Origin: Deltaproteobacteria bacterium
GTDB lineage: Bacteria; Desulfobacterota; Desulfobulbia; Desulfobulbales; Desulfocapsaceae
Direction of reading: 5' to 3'
NCBI GenBank assembly: GCA_021779275.1
Contig: JAJYAX010000136.1
Coordinates: 1 to 5,291 of the forward strand
Length of the DNA stretch: 5,291 bases
Part shown: piece after piece, positions 1 to 4,773 of the stretch
How positions within the stretch are numbered: the first letter of the stretch is position 1
Layout of the letters: each line of letters opens with the position of its first letter
The notes under the pieces: model-generated
What the model saw: the letters and a program-made list of their open reading frames with translations, nothing else
Told to the model about the DNA's origin: nothing
Databases searched by the model: none
Translations under genes and position numbers: made by a program

Positions 1-494
1 ATATCACACACAAAAGGGCCAAATGGATTTTTTTTCTGTGTAGTTAAATAATTTAGAGCTCCTGGGTTCATTACCCAAACTACTGGCTGATTATTTTCAT
101 AATCAACTACATCGTTTATTGCAAAAAACAAGGCAAACGCTGCGCTTTCCGTCCAATCTAACAAGCGGGTGGGGACACCATAATGTTGCATAAAACTGTA
201 GAACTCACTTGTTTTTTCAAGAAACCTCTCAGTAGTATAATTTCTATAAAGCGCCGTGAACATTGTTATGATACTAAGTTCCTTGTACTTACAGTATCTA
301 CCAGTGTCAGGATTAATAGTTGGTCGGAATATTTTTGGGAATAAAGGAAGATCTCGGCTTTGACCACGAAACCAGAGATCCGGTGTTATACTTTCATTAA
401 GGTCAGCTTTCCATCGATAGATAATATCATCAATGATCGCTATATATTCAGAAAATGAACTTATTGGGTTATATTGTGACTTCGACTCATTCAT
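1..494 (-). CDS. FRG domain-containing protein, 5' part (C-terminus beyond left edge)
   Basis: Reading leftward from the ATG at 494-492, the frame stays open for 164 codons to the window edge, so the gene is cut at its 3' end. The protein begins MNESKSQYNP. It carries the two hallmarks of the FRG domain (Pfam PF08867): WFRGQS at residues 41-46, the motif that names the family, followed by LPLFPKIFR, and QHYGVPTRLLDWT at 103-115 followed by an SAAFALFFA helix. No signal peptide or membrane segment is visible, so it is probably cytoplasmic. A stop lies six codons upstream. GAG sits 7 bases before the ATG as a modest ribosome-binding site; an in-frame TTG four codons upstream is a weaker alternative start. 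FRG proteins are widespread in accessory and mobile regions, but I know of no settled biochemical activity, so none is assigned. The gene is AT-rich (20 G+C in bases 241-300) compared with the operon on the right. Domain identity is secure; function is unknown. Confidence 0.9.
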   Translation of the reverse strand, partial: MNESKSQYNPISSFSEYIAIIDDIIYRWKADLNESITPDLWFRGQSRDLPLFPKIFRPTINPDTGRYCKYKELSIITMFTALYRNYTTERFLEKTSEFYSFMQHYGVPTRLLDWTESAAFALFFAINDVVDYENNQPVVWVMNPGALNYLTTQKKNPFGPFVCD

Positions 495-523
495 TGTTTT
501 TCTCAAAATTCAATTACATTATG

Positions 524-552
524 TGTATAGGGGTAATAAAACCAGTTTTCTA
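524..552 (-). promoter_or_regulatory. Weak candidate sigma70 promoter for the FRG gene
   Basis: On the minus strand TAGAAA (552-547) and TATACA (529-524) are 17 bases apart and each matches the consensus hexamer at 4 of 6 positions. The -10 lies about 30 bases before the FRG start codon. The region is AT-rich, so chance matches are expected. The rest of the 253-base spacer (495-747) holds only short open frames and A/T runs; I see no GC-rich terminator in it. Confidence 0.2.
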
Positions 553-747
553 ATGGAAGAAAACCACTACAAAATGATCTCCACAAGTAATTTTTCATAC
601 TCAATATCTTCTCCACATAACCTGACCGGTAAATGTCAGATTATGTCGAAACTATTTCAAATGATTTCAAGGTTCATCCGCTACAATTATTTGTCGAAAA
701 AAGTAAATTTTTAGCCTAAAAAATATGTGATCAATTCCCAGCCGCTG

Positions 748-2595
748 TTATTTACCTTCACGTATCAGACGGATAATTACCGGAAATTGATACCCCACTC
801 CTGCCCAATTTGATGCCTTTCCGAAACAATCTACAGCTATCAGGTGTGAATCTCCGTTTTGTGTAGATGTTGCATACTTGTCGAACATCCTTATATCACC
901 GAATATTTCTTTTTCTTCATCACTACCATACTTGCAGACTTCTGCCATTAACGACATGAGTTCTTCTTGTTTTGGTATTCTCCAGCCATCACCAACTCCC
1001 TTCGTTTCTGATACAGCCTGTCCAATAGGCACATGTTTGATAACTCCCTTACATTGATGCATTTGGGAATCCCATGTCTGACCGTAAATACACCTTTTCC
1101 ATATCCTGTCTGTCTGGCGATCATAGACCTCACCCTCTGACAGAGAAAATCGATCTTTATGAATCGCACTTGAAGAGTTGCCCCTTGGATAAGGACCGGT
1201 TGTTTGGTCATTTATAATTGCGTCTGTGTGCTGACCTTGACGAACTAGACGTATAATTACAGGGTGTTGTTTACGTAACCCGAACACATTACCACGTATT
1301 CCGAAACAATCGCCGGCCCAAACAGCTGCATCTCCAAGCTGATTTGATGTTGCATACGAATCGCGGGTTTTAACCTCCGGAAATATATCGTGGTCTTTTG
1401 GATCTTTGAAAGTACAAGCCACCTCTAAAAACGATATCAATTCATCTTTATCCGGCAATCTCCAGCCGTCGTCTTTGCTATCAAAATTTAAAGACACCTG
1501 GCCGATAGGCAGAAATTTTGTGATTCCTGCGCACCATTTATTATCGGCATCCCATGTTTGTCCGTAATTGCACCTCTTCCATGTTCTGTCTGTCTGGCGA
1601 TCATAGACTTCATCCCCTGCGACAACGAACCGATCTTTTTGAATCCGGTCTTGAGATGATTTTTGAGATCCGATTCTTCTCTCCTTGAAAAAAGTATCGC
1701 TTCCGTCATAGAAAAACGGCTCGCATTTGCTCTTCTCCGGATGGTCACTATAACTAGTACATTCAAAACCGGTTCCAGGGCATGTCGATTTAATTTTACC
1801 GGCGACGGCATTCCACTCTTGCCCTTTTTGTTTTCCAACCAACTCTCTGGCGTAACCTGCACATGTCTCAATCTTTGAGGTATCGGAATCTTGACTTGGA
1901 ATGCCATGTATTTTTCTTTTCAGGTCGGCGATAAAGTTCTGATCAAGTTCGGAGTGACGTGGCGTTGCTTCGGCCAGTTGAATTTTTTTCCACGCCTCGG
2001 TATAGCTCCCGACGGAAAAGAGTGTAATTGCCCAGTTCTGCAAATTCAGAGTATGCTGAGGTGCTCTTTTATACAAACGGGCAAAGCGGATAAAGGCATC
2101 TCGGAGAAGGCTATCGTCTCCAGCTTGGACTCCAGCAGTCCCCAAGGCCTTGGCATAATCAGCGGAGAAATCAATATCACTGCCGAGGATGCATTCCGCC
2201 TCTGCAAAGAGTTTCAGGGATTCGTCCATTTTGCCGGCAGTAGCTTGAATTGCCGCCATACCCCAAATTGCGCTGCCGTTCGTGGTATCAAGCAGCCAAG
2301 CCAGGTTGAAGCGCCGCAGGGCATCCTGAGTGTTGCCCTGACGCAGTAATTTCCAGCCACGGGCTGAAACCTCTTCCGCCGCCTTCTTTCGATCCCCTTT
2401 GTAAAGTTTATCTATCCCTGCAATAAACGTTTTATCGGCATTCAGCAGATCTTCGTTTTTCGGTAGAGAACCATACTTTGGAAGCAGACTTACATCTTGG
2501 GCTATTGCCATATTGGACATGGGCCAAATTGCCAGGAGAATACACAGAACAAGCGTACGGCAGGCAAATACAAGCACATTTTCTCCTGATTTCAT
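748..2595 (-). CDS. Exported TPR-like protein with two tandem Lcl-C/DUF1566-type domains
   Basis: A 615-residue protein counted from the ATG at 2595. A TTG ten codons upstream (2625) also has a GGGA at 8 bases; I prefer ATG because the signal peptide then starts at the N-terminus, although its AGGA is 11 bases away. Hydrophobic core TLVLCILLAIWPM is at 14-26 and a likely signal peptidase I site AIA|Q at 30-33, so the mature protein should be periplasmic or extracellular. Residues about 75-214 are helical with TPR-like spacing (about 75-108, 109-142, 181-214). A linker with cysteines 245, 272, 279 and 291 follows. Residues 321-454 and 481-614 are two copies of a domain with EVYDRQTDR, YGQTWD, GWR(L/I)P, YATS, DCFG and PVIIRL. 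GWRLP followed by an acidic residue and EL is typical of the Lcl C-terminal/DUF1566 family (PF07603), known from Legionella Lcl and many secreted proteins. Each copy has four equivalent cysteines, so disulfides are plausible. Ligand and role are unknown. No strong promoter is visible. Confidence 0.85.
   Translation of the reverse strand: MKSGENVLVFACRTLVLCILLAIWPMSNMAIAQDVSLLPKYGSLPKNEDLLNADKTFIAGIDKLYKGDRKKAAEEVSARGWKLLRQGNTQDALRRFNLAWLLDTTNGSAIWGMAAIQATAGKMDESLKLFAEAECILGSDIDFSADYAKALGTAGVQAGDDSLLRDAFIRFARLYKRAPQHTLNLQNWAITLFSVGSYTEAWKKIQLAEATPRHSELDQNFIADLKRKIHGIPSQDSDTSKIETCAGYARELVGKQKGQEWNAVAGKIKSTCPGTGFECTSYSDHPEKSKCEPFFYDGSDTFFKERRIGSQKSSQDRIQKDRFVVAGDEVYDRQTDRTWKRCNYGQTWDADNKWCAGITKFLPIGQVSLNFDSKDDGWRLPDKDELISFLEVACTFKDPKDHDIFPEVKTRDSYATSNQLGDAAVWAGDCFGIRGNVFGLRKQHPVIIRLVRQGQHTDAIINDQTTGPYPRGNSSSAIHKDRFSLSEGEVYDRQTDRIWKRCIYGQTWDSQMHQCKGVIKHVPIGQAVSETKGVGDGWRIPKQEELMSLMAEVCKYGSDEEKEIFGDIRMFDKYATSTQNGDSHLIAVDCFGKASNWAGVGYQFPVIIRLIREGK
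754..1155 (-). repeat. Second (C-terminal) copy of the duplicated DUF1566-type domain
   Basis: It encodes residues 481-614, offset by exactly 160 residues (480 bases) from the first copy. The equivalent cysteines are 502, 515, 554 and 590. The copy ends three bases before the stop codon. The 26-residue connector between the copies (455-480) is rich in polar residues and shows no repeat of its own. Confidence 0.9.
1234..1635 (-). repeat. First (N-terminal) copy of the duplicated DUF1566-type domain
   Basis: It encodes residues 321-454 of the exported protein (numbering from the ATG at 2595). It aligns to the second copy without a gap: 64 of 134 residues are identical by hand count, including cysteines 342, 355, 394 and 430. 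Bases 1586-1608 are identical to 1106-1128. Confidence 0.9.
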
Positions 2596-2767
2596 CTGCG
2601 AGCGGATCCTTTGAAGAGTAATCAAAAAAGCGGTCCCGTATTTCGAAATCCTTCGACAGTAAAGATATCTTCCACCATAACTTAAATATTACCCAACAGC
2701 CAGGAGATTTTAAACACCGGGATTGAGCAGAACCCCTTGCAATAATGAACTTCTCCCTTATCCCCCC

Positions 2768-2826
2768 CTGGACGCTGTCAGGATTCGTCCGGAGAGGAAA
2801 GGAAGTCAGATGGACGGGCTGCCGTC
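2768..2826 (+). promoter_or_regulatory. Cluster of nested inverted repeats, possible structured leader
   Basis: CTGGACG (2768-2774) can pair with CGTCCGG (2786-2792), seven pairs with one G-T. GACGG (2813-2817) can pair with CCGTC (2822-2826) around a GCTG loop. CGTCC (2786-2790) could instead pair with GGACG (2812-2816). The two pairing schemes exclude each other, as in switching leaders, but the stems are short. It does not match a riboswitch class I can recognise. Confidence 0.25.
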
Positions 2827-2845
2827 ACACCGGAAAGGGTAGGAA

Positions 2846-2875
2846 ATGAAAGGTTTCGCCATCAGGCCGCTGTAA
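2846..2875 (+). CDS. Possible nine-codon leader peptide (MKGFAIRPL)
   Basis: An ATG preceded by AAGGG with 6 bases of spacing (2835-2839), one of the best Shine-Dalgarno matches in this spacer, opens a nine-codon frame. Its TAA falls inside the loop of the hairpin at 2859-2890, so a ribosome finishing it would cover the left arm. That is attenuator-like geometry. It would only be made if transcription starts further upstream than the candidate promoter at 2908-2937. It is short enough to be chance. Confidence 0.2.
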   Translation: MKGFAIRPL

Positions 2876-2890
2876 AAAACGGCCTGATGG
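2859..2890. repeat. Perfect 11-bp inverted repeat (hairpin)
   Basis: Arms CCATCAGGCCG (2859-2869) and CGGCCTGATGG (2880-2890) are exactly complementary around the 10-base loop CTGTAAAAAA. No T-run follows directly on either strand: on the plus strand the nearest T-rich stretch begins about 12 bases later, and the minus strand continues CGAAACCTTTCATTT. A standard intrinsic terminator is therefore not supported, and no gene in the window ends next to it. An RNA leader element or an intergenic palindromic repeat is possible. Confidence 0.75.
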
Positions 2891-2907
2891 TCGGGTCATA
2901 GTTTTCT

Positions 2908-2937
2908 TTGACTTTGTCAATAGCCGTATGCGATACT
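2908..2937 (+). promoter_or_regulatory. Candidate sigma70 promoter of the corrinoid operon, with overlapping palindrome
   Basis: TTGACT (2908-2913, 5 of 6 to consensus) and GATACT (2932-2937, 4 of 6) are 18 bases apart. The -35 is part of the palindrome TTGAC-TTT-GTCAA (2908-2920), which could be an operator placed to block polymerase. It would leave a leader of roughly 160 bases before the start codon at 3104. Confidence 0.35.
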
Positions 2938-3103
2938 TGATGATGCTCAACGGGCCATGGCATAGACATGGAGGTCGCCAAGCTATGCGGCAAACCGCCG
3001 ACAGCAGTTTTGTTATTGGTGGATTTTCATCTCGGAGACCGGTTGCCGGACATCAGGGAGGACTTCTCCGTCCCCCTCAACTCTCCATTCATGTGATGCG
3101 TGT

Positions 3104-3754
3104 ATGATTGATGAACGTGCAGTTCGGGACGTGATTGAATTCATCCTGGCCGGGAACCGTCAAGAGGCGATGGACAGGCTTGAGGAGTGGGCAGGCCGCT
3201 TTCATTGGAGAAGCACGATCATTGACCTGCTCGAACCGGCCCTGGATGAAATCGGCAGACGGTGGACTGCGGACAAGATCAGTCTGGCCGCCGGCTACCT
3301 GGCGGGCAAGATCGCCGAGGATGTTCTTCTTAAGGCCGTCCAGGCCGAGGAGGCCGTTCCCGAGACCAAGGGTCCCATTGTTATCGGCAACGTCGAGGAC
3401 GACTATCATTCCCTGGGTCGAAGGATGATAGGTGTTTTTCTGAGAACGGCCGGCTGGAAGGTGATTGACCTGGGCAATGACGTGCAGGCGACGGATTTTG
3501 TCGATGCGGCCGTGGCCCACGATGCCAAAATAATCGGCGTGTCGGCCATGATGCTGACCACAGCGGAGAACATACGGAAAATTCGTCTGGAGATTGATCG
3601 ACAGGGTCTTTCTATCAAGCTGGCCGTCGGCGGCGCGGTTTTCAAGATCAGGCCCGAGCTGGTAGCGGAGGTGGGCGGCGACGGCACGGCCGCCAATGCC
3701 GTCGATGTTCCCCGGCTGATGGATCACCTGCTGGACCCGGGGGAAAAGCCATGA
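3104..3754 (+). CDS. Corrinoid (B12)-binding methyl-carrier protein, MtaC/MtbC-like
   Basis: A 216-residue cytoplasmic protein with the layout of small methyltransferase corrinoid proteins. Residues about 1-85 form the helical cap (B12-binding_2 type), with LEPALDEIGRRW at 43-54. Residues about 90-210 form the Rossmann-like cobalamin domain. The signature DxHxxG is present as D100-Y-H102-S-L-G105, following VIGNVED; His102 should be the lower axial ligand of cobalt. GVSAMMLTT (145-153), GGA (176-178) and GGDGTAANA (191-199) match the further loops that wrap the nucleotide tail. By family knowledge it carries a methyl group on Co(I)/Co(III) between two methyltransferases. The substrate cannot be told from this protein. 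The ATG start gives the usual N-terminus, but no Shine-Dalgarno sequence precedes it and no alternative start exists upstream in frame. Its stop overlaps the next gene by ATGA, implying translational coupling. Confidence 0.92.
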   Translation: MIDERAVRDVIEFILAGNRQEAMDRLEEWAGRFHWRSTIIDLLEPALDEIGRRWTADKISLAAGYLAGKIAEDVLLKAVQAEEAVPETKGPIVIGNVEDDYHSLGRRMIGVFLRTAGWKVIDLGNDVQATDFVDAAVAHDAKIIGVSAMMLTTAENIRKIRLEIDRQGLSIKLAVGGAVFKIRPELVAEVGGDGTAANAVDVPRLMDHLLDPGEKP

Positions 3755-4773
3755 ATTCTCTGGAACGTGTTCTCGCAGCGCTTGCGGGAACCCCCCAGCC
3801 GCGTCCTCCCTTCACCCTCACCCTGAGCCTGTACGGCGCCAGGCTGACCGGCTGCCCCCTGACCGAATATTACCTCCTTCCCGAACGCTATGCCGAGGGG
3901 CAGGAGGCGGTGATGGACCTCTGTTCTCCAGACATCCTGTTCTCCCCCTTTGCCCTGACCCTTGAGGCCCGGGCCTTCGGCAGCGAGCTTAAATTTCTGC
4001 CGGACAATCCGCCCAATATCCGCAGACCGGCGGTTCGCTCGGCGGATGATTTCCTCCGCCTGCCATTGCCCGATGCGGAGAGTCATCCCAGCCTGCTCTA
4101 CCTCCGGGAGAGTGTCCGCCATCTTGCCGGGAAGCTCAACGGCAAAACGCCGATCTGCGGCATACTGACCGCCCCCGTCGATCTGCCGGCCATCATCATG
4201 GGCATCGATATGTGGATAGAGGCCATCCTCTTTTCCCCGGAAAAGGCGGCAGCCATCCTGGATATGGCCCAGGCGCATTTTGTCGGGATGGCCAATGCCC
4301 TGCTGGCCGACGGGGCAAGCTTTATCGGCCTGACCACTGTGTTCTCCAACCCGCTCATCATGTTCCCCAAAATGATTGACACAGTCATCCTGCCCGCGCT
4401 TGCCCGGGCATTCAGGGAGGTGAAAGGCCCCATCGTCTTCCACCACGGGGGAAACCCGATGCTGCCCTATCTCGAGAGGTACCTGTCCCTGCCCAATGTG
4501 GCGGCCTTTGCCGTCGATCACCGCGATTCTTTGCCTGAGGCCCGCGATATCCTCGGACCCGACCGTCTGCTGCTCGGCAACCTGAACGGACTGACCCTGC
4601 CCAGGCTTCCCGGGGAAAAGGTCCTGGAAAACGTTGACCGCATCCTCGACGACCGGAAAGACGACCCGTGTTTTATTTTTTCAACCTCCGCCGCCGATGT
4701 TCCATGGGACACGCCGCCTGAACTGATACAGGCAATCTCGGGGAGAATTCGCGGCTTCGCGAAGGGTGTATGA
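3751..4773 (+). CDS. URO-D/MtaA-CmuA superfamily methyltransferase homologue lacking the zinc-site cysteines
   Basis: A 340-residue protein of typical length for the uroporphyrinogen decarboxylase superfamily (PF01208). The N-terminal part (RPPFTLTLSLYG; SPFALTLEARAFGSELKF at 65-82) follows MtaA/CmuA-type methyltransferases rather than HemE, and VDHRDSLPEARDILG (255-269) plus GNLNG (276-280) match the conserved core. In MtaA-type enzymes zinc is held by His-X-Cys in an HxCGN motif and by a Cys in an S/PGC motif near the C-terminus. Here the equivalents are HHGGN (231-235) and STSA (311-314): one histidine remains and both cysteines are gone. Cys307 lies near but not at the second position. 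So it may act on a donor other than a thiol, use other ligands, or be catalytically altered. It overlaps the corrinoid gene by ATGA, with a GGGGGA ribosome-binding site just upstream, so it very likely works with that protein. HemE itself is unlikely given the context. Confidence 0.88.
   Translation: MNSLERVLAALAGTPQPRPPFTLTLSLYGARLTGCPLTEYYLLPERYAEGQEAVMDLCSPDILFSPFALTLEARAFGSELKFLPDNPPNIRRPAVRSADDFLRLPLPDAESHPSLLYLRESVRHLAGKLNGKTPICGILTAPVDLPAIIMGIDMWIEAILFSPEKAAAILDMAQAHFVGMANALLADGASFIGLTTVFSNPLIMFPKMIDTVILPALARAFREVKGPIVFHHGGNPMLPYLERYLSLPNVAAFAVDHRDSLPEARDILGPDRLLLGNLNGLTLPRLPGEKVLENVDRILDDRKDDPCFIFSTSAADVPWDTPPELIQAISGRIRGFAKGV

Larger units (their letters stand above)
2596..3103. other. 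Long intergenic region between divergent transcription units
   Basis: About 510 bases separate the leftward exported-protein gene from the rightward corrinoid operon. Base composition changes across it, from AT-rich toward 2640-2760 to more GC-rich further right. Seen directly: a 10-base palindrome ATTTCGAAAT (2640-2649), nested inverted repeats between 2768 and 2826, a perfect hairpin at 2859-2890, and a small palindrome TTGACTTTGTCAA (2908-2920). Several frames are open on the right side. On the plus strand these are 59 codons from ATG 2928, ending at 3107, and 42 codons from ATG 2968, ending at 3096; on the minus strand 35 codons from 2969 to 2862. None has a good ribosome-binding site or recognisable homology, so I call none a gene. 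A degraded gene or a structured leader RNA are both possible. Confidence 0.6.

Noticed and set aside
433..714. 93-codon plus-strand open frame overlapping the start of the FRG gene
   Set aside because: It is partly antisense to the recognisable FRG gene, has no ribosome-binding site that I can see, and its low-complexity AT-driven protein matches no family I know.
708..722. TTTTTA-GCC-TAAAAA hairpin as a terminator for the exported-protein gene
   Set aside because: The stem is entirely A/T with a 3-base loop and lies in an A/T-rich spacer, so it would be too weak to call.
1891..2349. 152-codon plus-strand open frame
   Set aside because: It lies wholly antisense to the TPR-like region of the exported protein, whose reading frame is supported by a signal peptide and domain motifs.
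2761..2860. Cobalamin riboswitch upstream of a B12-dependent operon
   Set aside because: GGAAGTCAGATGGACGGGCT (2800-2819) looks loosely like the 3' end of a cobalamin riboswitch, but the conserved B12-box core with GCCACTG and the GGTG...AATCC parts are not present on either strand.
2862..2969. 35-codon minus-strand frame starting MSMPWPVEHH
   Set aside because: It has protein-like composition, but no recognisable family or ribosome-binding site, and its stop overlaps the hairpin arm. Chance openness of several frames here makes it unsafe.
3089..3727. 212-codon minus-strand open frame
   Set aside because: It is antisense to the corrinoid protein gene, which has clear B12-binding motifs.
3724..4521. 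265-codon minus-strand open frame
   Set aside because: It is antisense to the methyltransferase gene in GC-rich DNA, where long shadow frames are expected. Its protein is Gly/Gln/His/Arg-rich without motifs.
3751..4773. HemE (haem-pathway uroporphyrinogen decarboxylase)
   Set aside because: The N-terminal RQAGRY-type substrate motif of HemE is absent, the rest of the sequence follows MtaA/CmuA, and the gene is coupled to a corrinoid protein gene.
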